IMG/VR virus record: IMGVR_UViG_3300023251_000002
Location: 1-50,188 of that record
Reading direction: 5' to 3' (one strand)
Origin: a virus
Length of the DNA stretch: 50,188 nucleotides
The notes beneath the pieces were generated by a model. That model did not search any database. It was not told where the DNA came from and was given only the letters and a program-made list of their open reading frames with translations. Below are positions 39,555 through 49,300 of the stretch, in pieces (the first letter of the stretch is position 1; each line of letters opens with the position of its first letter). A program made the translations under genes and the position numbers.

Positions 39555-39901
39555 AATATTTAATACTTATATTACTGTTAGTCTGTGCGGGCTGTGCTAC
39601 TCCCAGTAAAATTATTAGAGAGTACACAATCATAGATGGTAAGTCTTATCTAATTAAAGAAACTATAGAATATGATAACAGTACTTTTTACTCTATAAGG
39701 GTATATGGTCTTGATGTTGGTATTGACCCTACTACGAAAATACCGACAATTAGGTTTGGAGTAATTAAATATGAATCTGCCAGGATCAGTAAAGGTCAGA
39801 TATATGATTCTGAATTTGGATTCAGTGATATTTCACTCATAAAAGGTGAGGGTGAAGGTTATCAATGTTTTCGTATAGAGGATACCAAGGATGCAGATTA
39901 G
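39551..39901 (+). CDS. putative lipoprotein, 116 aa
   Basis: The N terminus MKYLILILLLVCAGC is a lipoprotein signal peptide with Cys15 as the likely lipidated residue (A-G-C; the -3 position is Cys rather than the usual Leu). The mature part is soluble and beta-rich (SYLIKETIEYDNSTFYSIRV). Phage lipoproteins near late genes can be outer-membrane spanins or exclusion factors; neither is supported by other sequence. The ATGA overlap with the previous gene suggests coupling. Confidence 0.6.
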   Translation: MKYLILILLLVCAGCATPSKIIREYTIIDGKSYLIKETIEYDNSTFYSIRVYGLDVGIDPTTKIPTIRFGVIKYESARISKGQIYDSEFGFSDISLIKGEGEGYQCFRIEDTKDAD

Positions 39902-40277
39902 GGAACAGGTAAAAGAAGCTATGCTTAAGGTGGACCCGCTATTCTGGGAAACATCCGATATAGATATAATCGGAGCTTGGAATGGGATAGGTCCCGCATG
40001 GCTGTCTAATACTATACGAAAACGTATAACCTATGCTCTACAATTCTACAGACTCGTATACATTATACATGACTTTGACTTTAAATTTTGTATAGACAGA
40101 TCAAGAAAATCATTTAACAAATCTAACGACAGAGCTAAAATCAATATGGCTATACTCAGGGAAACGTTGCCTTGGTATAGATTCATTAAAAGATTTATGC
40201 TTAGAAAAGCGGCGCATGTCCTTTACTACTTCTGTGATGAACACGGTTGGTCCGCATGGCAGGTCGCTAATAGATAG
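39891..40277 (+). CDS. hypothetical protein, 128 aa, late region
   Basis: The start at 39891 overlaps the lipoprotein stop and has AAGG just before the ATG. It is basic and rich in aromatic residues. The segment YIIHDFDFKFCIDRSRKSF followed by NKSNDRAKINMA has the H-D ... spacing of small phage proteins that keep an 'HD...D' pattern, like some DUF1353-type or phospholipase-like proteins, but no confident match can be made. Its position behind a lipoprotein leaves a lysis or envelope role open. Confidence 0.45.
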   Translation: MQIREQVKEAMLKVDPLFWETSDIDIIGAWNGIGPAWLSNTIRKRITYALQFYRLVYIIHDFDFKFCIDRSRKSFNKSNDRAKINMAILRETLPWYRFIKRFMLRKAAHVLYYFCDEHGWSAWQVANR

Positions 40278-40283
40278 GTAAAT

Positions 40284-40568
40284 ATGCCTGATTACACAAT
40301 TAATCCGATAGAACATAATCTCGGGGGAGTAGATACTCCTTACGAGAAATATCATTTAATGGCGTCGGAACATACTGTTGCTACCCGACTGGCTACAGCT
40401 TCCAGAGAAGGGCTTATGCCTTACGGGCTGTTTGGAACTCTGGAGCTTGTGGGTGTTCCAACACATATGACAGATCCCGGGAGCATAGGGCAACGGGCGC
40501 AGGACGAATATTATATATATTTTTATACAACCGACGGGTGGCGTAGAGCCGAAGCGGAAACTTTTTAA
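40284..40568 (+). CDS. stand-alone fibre anchor domain, 94 aa
   Basis: The whole protein aligns with the first 94 residues of the giant fibre encoded next: MPDYTINPIEHNLGG... versus MADYVINPKEHDQGG, then YEKYH, and a shared end YYIYFYTTDGWRRAE versus DYLYFYTGAGWRRSE. It therefore represents the virion-attachment domain without a fibre. It could compete for or share the same attachment site, or be an adaptor. Its ATG follows GATAGGTAAAT and the gap from the upstream gene is six bases. Confidence 0.65.
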   Translation: MPDYTINPIEHNLGGVDTPYEKYHLMASEHTVATRLATASREGLMPYGLFGTLELVGVPTHMTDPGSIGQRAQDEYYIYFYTTDGWRRAEAETF

Positions 40569-40580
40569 GGAATACCGGCA

Positions 40581-43500
40581 ATGGCTGATTACGTTATAAA
40601 TCCTAAGGAACACGATCAGGGGGGCATAAACGTCCCCTACGAGAAATATCACCAGACCCTTGCCCAGACTACTGTTTCTACACGAAGAACCACAGCGTTG
40701 CTTAACGGGCTTATGTCGCCTACTCTGGCAAAAGCTGTAGAATATACAGATGTTCCGGCATCTATGTCTACAACAGGAGAATCCGGACAACGTGCGATAA
40801 ACGACGATTATCTTTATTTTTACACAGGTGCGGGCTGGCGTAGATCAGAATTAGATATATTCAGACCTTCCAGTTCTTCAACCACTTCTGTCTCAAGTTC
40901 CAGCAGTTCTACTTCATCTAATTCCAGTTCGTCTACATCCAGTAATTCAAGCAGTTCTAACAGTTCCAGCTCCAGTAGCAGCAGCCTAAGCTCTTCAAGT
41001 AGTAGTACATTAGTTATGACTACTTCCTCGAGTAGTTCAAGTTCATTTAGTTCGAGTTCATCAAGCTCAAGCTCGTCTAATTCCAGTAGTACTATGAGTG
41101 AATCATCAAGTAGCTCCAGTAGTTCAAGTTCAAGTAGCTCCAGTAGTTCGTCTTCTTTGGGAATAACATCATCATCCAGTACATTGGCCTTAACCACATC
41201 GTCTAGTTCTTCCAGTCAGTCTTCAGGACAAAGCGAATCAGAAACAAGTCTGTCTGAAAGCAGTAAATCAGAGAGTAGTGTAAACAGCACTACCAGTACT
41301 AGCAGTAGAAGCACAGCTTCCGAGAGCAGCCGTTCGGAAAGTAGTGCTTCGGAAAGCAGTAAGGGGAATAGAAGTACAAGCAGTCATTCACAGACTTCAC
41401 CTTCCAGTATCAGCTCAGAGGGAATTATTACAAGTAGTAGCAGTACAAGCAGTGAAGGTGTTATTACCAGTTCCAGTTCTTCGAGTTTAAGCTCAGAACG
41501 TATTACCAGCAGTACCTCAAATATTTTTACAAGTTCAACATCCAGTTCCCAATCTTTTACATCTATTTCCAGTTCCAGTTCACGGGGAATTATAACAAGT
41601 TCAAGCTCTCAAAGTTCAACATCAGGACAAAGCGAATCAGAAACAAGTCTGTCTGAAAGCAGTAAATCAGAGAGTAGTGTAAACAGTTCAAATAGTAGTA
41701 GCAGTATAAGTACAGCATCAGAAACAAGCTTATCTGAAAGTAGTAAATCGGAGAGTAGTAAGGGGAATAGAAGTACAAGCAGTGTTAACAGTACAACCAG
41801 TGAGTCTTCATTCAGTTCATCAAGCACTCAATCCCTTACTTCTACATCCAGTTCCAGTTCACGGGGAATTATAACAAGCTCCAGCAGTTCCAGCACAGAA
41901 GTAATGACAACAAGTTCCAGTAGTTCAAGTTCCAGCAGTTCGAGTACAGAAGCTTTAACTACCAGTTCCAGCAACTCAAGTAGCTCCAGTAGTTCAAACT
42001 CTAGTAGCTCAAACAGTTCAAGTTCCAGTAGCTCCAGCAGCTCAAGCTCAAACAGCTCGAGTTCTTCTTCTCCCAGTAGCTCAAGCAGTTCAGAACGTAT
42101 AACTAGTAGTACTTCTTCTCCAAGTTCCAGCAGCCCTGTCAGTCATTCTTGGGATGTAGACTATGATTTTAATGATTATGTACGTACTATTGTTATTGAT
42201 GATGCAGGAAATAAGTATATTGGGGGGGTATTTACAACAGTAGATGGACTTACAAGAAATGGAGCTTGTAAGATTAATGTAGATGGTAGTATTAGTACCT
42301 GGGATCCTAACTGTAATGGCACTGTTTATGCAATAGCTATTGACGGAGGCGATATTTATCTAGGAGGTAATTTTACAACAGTAGGAGGTACTACTAGAAA
42401 TAATGTTGCTAAAGTTAATAGTACGGATGGTACTCTCAACGCCTCATGGAACCCTAATTGTAACTCATCAGTTTTAACAATTATAACAAATGGAAGTTAT
42501 ATATACATGGGGGGTTCCTTCACTACAGTAGGGGGACTTTCTAAGCCGTATGCAATTAGTGTAAATAATACAAATGCTACTCACAATAATAGTTGGCTTC
42601 CTGAATGTAATGGTAATGTTTGGGATATGGTTATTGATGGAAGTTATATATACATGGGAGGTGTCTTCACTACAGTAAAAAGTACCACTAGAAATAGAAT
42701 TGCTAAAGTTAGCATTACAGATGCTACTCTTGATGCTTCCTGGGATCCTGATTGTAGTAGTACTGTTTATGCAATAGCTATTGATGGATCAGATTTTTAT
42801 CTAGGGGGTCAGTTCACTTCAGTAGGAGGAACAACTAGAAATTATGCGGCTAAAGTTAATAATACAGACGGAGCAGTTGATGCTACGTGGGATCCTGATT
42901 GTAATAGTTATGTCTCTTCAGCAGGGGTTGATGGAGATAGCATATACTTAGGAGGTTATTTCACTACAGTAGGAGGTACTACTAGAAATTATATTGCTAA
43001 AGTAAATAATACGGATGGGACTGCTGAGGGCTCATGGAATCCTAATTGTAATAATTATGTGTATACACTAGCCCTGGATAGTATATATGTTTATTTGGGA
43101 GGTGCCTTCACTACAGTAGGGGGAGAGAATAAATCTTATTATGTGGCTGTTACTAAGGATAATGCAAGCTCTAGTAGTACAGAAGTCTTAACAACAAGTA
43201 GTAGCTCCAGCTCAGTAGCTCTTACAACAAGCTCAAGTAGTAGTTCCAGTACGGAAGTATTAACGACAAGCTCCAGCTCCAGCTCCAGTACAGAGGCATT
43301 ACCGACAAGCTCAAGCTCCAGCCCCAGTACAGAAGTATTAACAACAAGCTCCAGCTCCTCAGAACGTATAACAAGTAGTACTTCAGAACGTATAACAAGT
43401 AGTACTTCAGAACGTATAACAAGTAGTACTTCAAGTGATCACTGGATGGGGGATTATAATTTTAATGGGTCTGTATATACTATTGTTGTTGACGCAGACG

Positions 43501-46214
43501 GTGGAAAATATGTTGGAGGTGCATTTACATCAGTAGAGGGAATTACAAGAAATAAAGCATGTTATATCGAGCCTGATGGGAGTATAGGCTCCTGGAATCC
43601 TAATATTGGTAGTACTGTTTATGCTATGATAATAGCTAGTGGGAATATATATATAGGAGGTGCTTTTTCCAGCGCTGGGGGGGTTTCACACTCCAAGGTT
43701 TGTAAAGTTAATACAACAGGGTCAGTTTCTTTATGGAATCCAGGCAGTGTTAATAGCACTGTCTATACCTTAGCATATGATGGTTACTTGCAAATTGGAG
43801 GTAGTTTTACCTATATTGACGGCACTTACAGAGCAAGAGCAGCTGAACTAAATATTTCTACAGCGACTCTGGGTAGTTGGGACCCTGAATGTAATGGTAC
43901 TGTTAAATCTATTGTGCGCGATGGGTCTGATTTTTATATAGGGGGTGAGTTCACTACAGTAGGAGTAACTGCTAGAAATAATGTTGCTAAAGTTAATAAT
44001 ACGGATGGTACTGCAGATGGTTCATGGGATCCTGATTGTAATGATGAGGTGCGTGACATTGAAGTAGATGGGTCTGATATTTATCTAGGGGGTGATTTTA
44101 CTACAGTAGGAGTAACTGCTAGAAATAGAGGGGCTAAAGTTAATAATACAGACGGAGCAGTTGATGCTACGTGGGATCCTGATTGTAATAGTGTTGTTTA
44201 TGATATTGAAATAGACGGAAGTGATATTTATCTAGGAGGTAGTTTTACAACAGTAGGAGGTACTACTAGAAACAGAGTATCCAGGGTTAACAATACAGAT
44301 GCTACTCTTAGTAGTTGGAATCCTAATTGTAATAGTGTTGTCTTTTCAATAGCATCAGATGAAGGACATGTTTATTTAGGAGGTGCTTTTACTGAAGTAG
44401 GAGGAGAACCTAGAAAACGATATGCAGTTATAGATAATGAACATTCAAGCTCCGGCACAGAAGTTATGACAACAAGTTCCAGTTCAGAAGAGTTAACTAC
44501 AAGCTCTAGCTCTTTAAGTAGTTCAGAAGCTTTAACTACAAGCTCTAGCTCTTCAAGTAGTTCAGAAGAGTTAACTACAAGCTCTAGCTCTTTAAGTAGT
44601 TCAGAAGAGTTAACTACAAGCTCTAGCTCTTTAAGTAGTTCAAGTTCCCTAAGTTCAAGTAGTACAAGTTCCCCAAGCTCAAGTAGTACCTCAGACACAA
44701 TATCCAGCAGTACTACCTCGGCGGGTATAACAAGCAGTAGTACACTAGAGGAACTACCTTTCTGGGATGACTTCCAGGACGGAACATTAGATAAATGGGA
44801 TATCATCGGTAGTGGAACAGAACCGTCTGTAGTTAATTTAAGTGGAGATTATGTTGCCTATTTACAATCACAGGATAAAGACATCTTAGCAACTTTTGAG
44901 ACAGTTAGTTCTAGTGTTATTATTGATCTTAAGATGTATATGAGTAATGACGATCCTAGTAGTGCGAGAGCAATTATACTCGGTCCGGGTAGCGACATAA
45001 TAGCAAGTATTTATTTAAATTATGTCGCAGGTGTGAAAAAAATGTTTATTTTAGCTACTGAGGTAATGGATATTTCAGTTACAACATGGTATTCTATAAA
45101 ACTTTATGATTTTGATTTTAGCGCATATACTTTTAAATTAAAAGTTAATGGAGACTATAAAGACACCTATTCTTTTGAAAATAATGTTATTGGAGTAAAT
45201 GCAATACAGTTATATGATAGCTCAATAAATAATGACACATACGGATATTATAATGATATTTATGTTCAGGGAATTCAAGATAGCAGTTCTTCCAGTAGCT
45301 CTTCCTCAGAACGTATAACAAGTAGTACTTCGGAACGTATAACAAGCAGTAGTACTTCCTCGGAAGGTATAACAAGTAGCAGTACCTCAGAAGGTATAAC
45401 AAGTAGTACCTCAGACACAATATCCAGTTCTTCGGAAGGTATAACAAGCAGTAGTACTTCTTCGGAAGGTATAACAAGCAGTACAAGCTCGGAACGTATA
45501 ACAAGTAGTAGCTCGGAACGTATAACAAGCAGTACTTCAGAACGTATAACAAGCAGTAGTACTTCAGAAGGTATAACAAGTAGCTCAAGCACACTAGAAG
45601 ATTTACCTTTTTATGATGATTTTCAGGATGGTACATTTGATAAATGGGATATTACCGGAGCTGGTGACACCCCCATCATAGTTAATTTGGATGGGGATTA
45701 TGTTGCTCGTTTAATGCCTGATGATAACGAGGCTAATGTATTTTTTGATACATTGGATACCAATGTTATTATTGATTTTAAAATGTATATGAGTAATACT
45801 GATCCGAATAGTGCACAAGCATATCTGTTAGGTCCAGATGCCGAAATAATTGCAGTTATTCATTTAAATTATATTGATGGTGTTAAAAAAATGGTTGCAA
45901 ATTTTGATGACGTAATGACTATTTCCGTAATAACATGGTATTCTATAAGACTTTATGATTTTGATTTCGAGGCATATACTTTTAAAGTAAAAGTTGACGG
46001 GGTTTATAAGAATACTGTTTCTTTCCAGCATAATGTTGGTGGAATAAATTCATTGCATATAGCTAATGGTTCATCTGATAACACTGCATACGGATATTAT
46101 GATGATATTTATATTCAGGGAACCGGAGTCAGAAGCAGCACCTCAGAACGTATAACAAGCAGCACCTCAGAACGTATAACAAGCAGTAGTACTTCTTCAG
46201 AAGATATAACTTAA
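40581..46214 (+). CDS. giant poly-serine tail fibre with repeat and ConA-like domains, 1877 aa
   Basis: Domains in order: anchor (1-94), long Ser-rich stalk (~95-520) with units such as SSTEVMTTSS, SERITSSTS and SEGITSSS, a delta-60-like repeat domain (~522-863, repeats of about 45 residues with GGxFTTVGGTTRN and WDPxC), a second Ser linker, another delta-60-like domain (~953-1288), more Ser linker, and two paralogous concanavalin-A-like domains (~1388-1566 and ~1672-1849) both starting LPFxDDFQDGTxDKWDI. It ends in Ser-rich SERITSS units. Terminal lectin-like domains suggest host-surface sugar binding. Ser stalks could carry glycans. The start has AAGGA and an ATG shared with the upstream paralogue layout. 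Confidence 0.72.
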   Translation: MADYVINPKEHDQGGINVPYEKYHQTLAQTTVSTRRTTALLNGLMSPTLAKAVEYTDVPASMSTTGESGQRAINDDYLYFYTGAGWRRSELDIFRPSSSSTTSVSSSSSSTSSNSSSSTSSNSSSSNSSSSSSSSLSSSSSSTLVMTTSSSSSSSFSSSSSSSSSSNSSSTMSESSSSSSSSSSSSSSSSSSLGITSSSSTLALTTSSSSSSQSSGQSESETSLSESSKSESSVNSTTSTSSRSTASESSRSESSASESSKGNRSTSSHSQTSPSSISSEGIITSSSSTSSEGVITSSSSSSLSSERITSSTSNIFTSSTSSSQSFTSISSSSSRGIITSSSSQSSTSGQSESETSLSESSKSESSVNSSNSSSSISTASETSLSESSKSESSKGNRSTSSVNSTTSESSFSSSSTQSLTSTSSSSSRGIITSSSSSSTEVMTTSSSSSSSSSSSTEALTTSSSNSSSSSSSNSSSSNSSSSSSSSSSSSNSSSSSSPSSSSSSERITSSTSSPSSSSPVSHSWDVDYDFNDYVRTIVIDDAGNKYIGGVFTTVDGLTRNGACKINVDGSISTWDPNCNGTVYAIAIDGGDIYLGGNFTTVGGTTRNNVAKVNSTDGTLNASWNPNCNSSVLTIITNGSYIYMGGSFTTVGGLSKPYAISVNNTNATHNNSWLPECNGNVWDMVIDGSYIYMGGVFTTVKSTTRNRIAKVSITDATLDASWDPDCSSTVYAIAIDGSDFYLGGQFTSVGGTTRNYAAKVNNTDGAVDATWDPDCNSYVSSAGVDGDSIYLGGYFTTVGGTTRNYIAKVNNTDGTAEGSWNPNCNNYVYTLALDSIYVYLGGAFTTVGGENKSYYVAVTKDNASSSSTEVLTTSSSSSSVALTTSSSSSSSTEVLTTSSSSSSSTEALPTSSSSSPSTEVLTTSSSSSERITSSTSERITSSTSERITSSTSSDHWMGDYNFNGSVYTIVVDADGGKYVGGAFTSVEGITRNKACYIEPDGSIGSWNPNIGSTVYAMIIASGNIYIGGAFSSAGGVSHSKVCKVNTTGSVSLWNPGSVNSTVYTLAYDGYLQIGGSFTYIDGTYRARAAELNISTATLGSWDPECNGTVKSIVRDGSDFYIGGEFTTVGVTARNNVAKVNNTDGTADGSWDPDCNDEVRDIEVDGSDIYLGGDFTTVGVTARNRGAKVNNTDGAVDATWDPDCNSVVYDIEIDGSDIYLGGSFTTVGGTTRNRVSRVNNTDATLSSWNPNCNSVVFSIASDEGHVYLGGAFTEVGGEPRKRYAVIDNEHSSSGTEVMTTSSSSEELTTSSSSLSSSEALTTSSSSSSSSEELTTSSSSLSSSEELTTSSSSLSSSSSLSSSSTSSPSSSSTSDTISSSTTSAGITSSSTLEELPFWDDFQDGTLDKWDIIGSGTEPSVVNLSGDYVAYLQSQDKDILATFETVSSSVIIDLKMYMSNDDPSSARAIILGPGSDIIASIYLNYVAGVKKMFILATEVMDISVTTWYSIKLYDFDFSAYTFKLKVNGDYKDTYSFENNVIGVNAIQLYDSSINNDTYGYYNDIYVQGIQDSSSSSSSSSERITSSTSERITSSSTSSEGITSSSTSEGITSSTSDTISSSSEGITSSSTSSEGITSSTSSERITSSSSERITSSTSERITSSSTSEGITSSSSTLEDLPFYDDFQDGTFDKWDITGAGDTPIIVNLDGDYVARLMPDDNEANVFFDTLDTNVIIDFKMYMSNTDPNSAQAYLLGPDAEIIAVIHLNYIDGVKKMVANFDDVMTISVITWYSIRLYDFDFEAYTFKVKVDGVYKNTVSFQHNVGGINSLHIANGSSDNTAYGYYDDIYIQGTGVRSSTSERITSSTSERITSSSTSSEDIT

Positions 46215-46301
46215 ATAACATAATCAGAAACAATTTAATGCGATTCTTGAAAGAAGAGGACTTACAGCCAATATTAATAGAAGGCTGTTAATAACATAAA
46301 A

Positions 46302-46320
46302 GTCTACCATGGTAGAAAAT
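46302..46320. repeat. 19-bp palindromic element, copy 3, at a start codon
   Basis: GTCTACCATGGTAGAAAAT ends four bases before the ATG of the 46325 fibre gene and occupies the place of its ribosome binding site. The upstream gap 46215-46301 contains a hairpin (ACAGCC at 46264 pairing with GGCTGT at 46283) and nothing else I recognise. Confidence 0.7.
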
Positions 46321-46324
46321 TAAA

Positions 46325-49300
46325 ATGGCTATAAACTTTAAATTACATAAACAAGGCGGATTAAAAGCCGAAAGAGGACATCTCTCTAAGAACAACTGGG
46401 AGAGAGTTCGCAGACGGGCTACTTCCAGTTTAGACGGGTATATGGATGCGGAACAATACCGTAGATGTACTCAGGTGGACCCCCCTGCCTATTTCGATTC
46501 AACAGGTCTGCCGGGACAATGGGCTTTAACAACTGGATATTATTACGAGTGTGTAAACACTGATTCATGGAGAAAGCTTAAACTTAATAAATTTTATGAG
46601 ATGAGTAGTTCCAGCAGTACAGAAGTATTAACAACAAGTTCGAGTAACTCAAGCTCTTCTTCAAGTAGTTCTTCAAGTTCCAGCAATTCAAGTTCCAGCA
46701 GTTCAAGCTCCAGCAGTTCCAATAGTTCAAGTTCAAGCTCTAACAGCTCCAGCTCTAGCTCCAGCAGCTCTAGCTCCAGCAGTTCTAGTAGTAGTTCCAA
46801 TCCTTTAAGTACTAGCTCCAGTAGCTCGAATAGTTCTTCAAGTTCAAGCAGTTCAAGTAGTTCAAGCAGTTCAAGCAGTTCATTAGGAATAACAAGTTCA
46901 AGCAGTTCAAGCAGTTCAAGTAGTTCAAGCAGTTCATTAGGAATAACAAGTTCAAGCAGTTCAAGCAGTTCATTAGGAATAACAAGTTCAAGCAGTTCAA
47001 GCAGTTCATTAGGAATAACAAGTTCAAGCAGTTCATTAGGAATAACAAGTTCAAGCAGTTCATTAGGAATAACAAGTTCAAGTTCCAGTAGCTCCAGCAC
47101 CAGTTCTGAAAGAATCACAAGTAGTACAAGCAGTTCAAGTTCCAGTACCAGTTCAGAAGGATTCTCAGCCAGTGAAAGTAGCTCAAGCACTCCTTCCTCG
47201 GAACGTATAACAAGTAGTACTTCCTCGGAAGGTATAACAAGCAGTACTTCCTCGGAAGGTTTAACAAGTAGTAGTTCTCCTGCTGATGATACATGGACTG
47301 CTAATAATCTAACACTTCAACCATTTGATTCAAGTTTAGTGACATATTGGAATCTTGAAGATGTAGAGGATTCTTTTGCTTCTCATACATTAACAAATAA
47401 TAGTTCTGTATCTTTTGCAAATGCTGGGATTCATGATAATTGTGCTACAACCTCCGGGGCAAATTGGTTATCAGTAGCTAATCATGCAGATTTTCAATTT
47501 GGAACTGGTGATTTTGCTATTAGTATATGGATTCACCCAGAATCAACAGCAAATGGTAATTTCTTTTTAGGAATAACTAATACCAATGAGCTTGGTTTGC
47601 TTTGTTTTGTTGAAAATACCACTTTAAAATGCTTTCTTGGTAATGGAACTTGGGCCCAGGGAAGCGCAGTAAGTGCAGTTACTCAAAATGTATGGAATCA
47701 CTTAATGTTGTACAGAGAATCTGGAACCTATAAAGTAAGGGTTAACGATGTTGAAAAAATATCGTTTGTTTTTGGTGGAGCATTTGACGACACAGATGCT
47801 CCTTTAACTTTAGGTAAGTGGGATTTTACATCTGAATATTTTACAGGTAAAATAGACGAAGTGTCGATATGGAAAGGAAGCCCGCTTGATACTAATTCAC
47901 ATACAGCCCTATATAACTCAGGAACAGGTTCCTACTATAAAGGTCCTGCTTACAGTTCTAGCTCTTCTTCGGAAGGTATAACAAGTAGTAGTAGTTCTTC
48001 GGAAGGTATAACAAGTAGTAGTAGTTCTTCGGAAGGTATAACAAGTAGTAGTTCTCCTGCTGATGATACATGGACGGCTAACGATGCTATACTTAGACCG
48101 CTGGATAGTGATATGGTAGCGTATTGGAAAGCTGAAGATTTAACTGATTCTGTTAATAGTCATACGCTTACGAATGTCAATTCAACTACATTTACCGCAG
48201 GGAAACATAATAATGCATTCACACTAAACGGCTCAACACAATATCTATACACCGCAGATGCCGCAGACCTACGATTCGGAACTGGGGATTTTACCATTTC
48301 AACATGGTTCTATATGGATGAATTGCCTACAGCAGACCCTTACAGCGCATATATCTCTGGAATTTATAACAAATGGTATAATGATGCAACTAATGAAAAT
48401 GGATATGCTTTATTAATTATCAATGGTAATACTACGCCAGTCATGTCATTTTCTTATTATAATGCTGGATTTGTCGGTGTTTCATCATCAACTGAAATAT
48501 TAGTTGATACGTGGTATCATACTGTAGTGACGAGGGTCTCAGGGACAATTACTATTTATGTCAATGCGGTAGCAGGCAGTAGTCCACTAAGTTTTTCAGG
48601 TAATTTGGGGGATAGTGGCAGAGCTTTTGAATTGGGAACACAGTATGTATCAAACACTAGAAGCAGATTGTTAAATGGGCAAATAGACCAGCTCTCTATT
48701 CACAAGGGGCATGGAATGTCCTTAACAGAAGTACAAGCATTATATAATTCTAATACAGGTTCCTACTATAAAGGTCCTGCTTACAGTTCTAGCTCTTCCT
48801 CAGAAGAAATAACAAGTAGCACTTCTAGCAGTTCAGAAGGTATAACAAGCAGTACTTCAAGTACCTCGGAAGGTATAACAAGCAGTTCCATCTCAAGCGA
48901 CAATCCAGAGTCGCAACATTGGACAGCTAATGGAAATATTCTAGGTAGATTAAATGATGACATGGTAGCATACTGGAAAGCTGAGGATATAGAGGATTCG
49001 ATTAATAGCCATACACTTACAAATGTTGGGTCTGCAACATACACATCAGGAAAACATAATAATGCATTTACATTGAATGGCAGCAGTCAATATTTGAATG
49101 TTGCGTCAAGCGGCTTATTACCAGGAACCGGTGATTTCACTTACTCGTTTTGGGTATATCCAACAGTAAATGCTACAGTAATCATGTTTGCAACTGATTC
49201 AGCTTCTTACGGTGGGTTTTATATAGCAATGGTGGCTTTAAAAATTGAAGTTGCCACATCTGCCGCCGCATCAGCACCTTGGCACACTGTTACAAGTACA

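Noticed and set aside
46240-46293. 17-codon ORF between the two fibre genes
   Set aside because: It has no ribosome binding site and overlaps a hairpin; too short to support.
41200-47100. CRISPR-like appearance of repeated short units in the fibre genes
   Set aside because: Units lie in frame inside large ORFs, spacers are not unique sequences of constant length, and no cas genes are nearby.
46594-47190. Long reverse-strand ORFs rich in Leu and Glu opposite the poly-serine stalks (also 34874-35257, 40820-41197, 44372-44806, 45187-45636)
   Set aside because: They are mirror images of AGC/AGT/TCA serine runs read backwards, have no ribosome binding sites and consist of simple Leu/Glu repeats.
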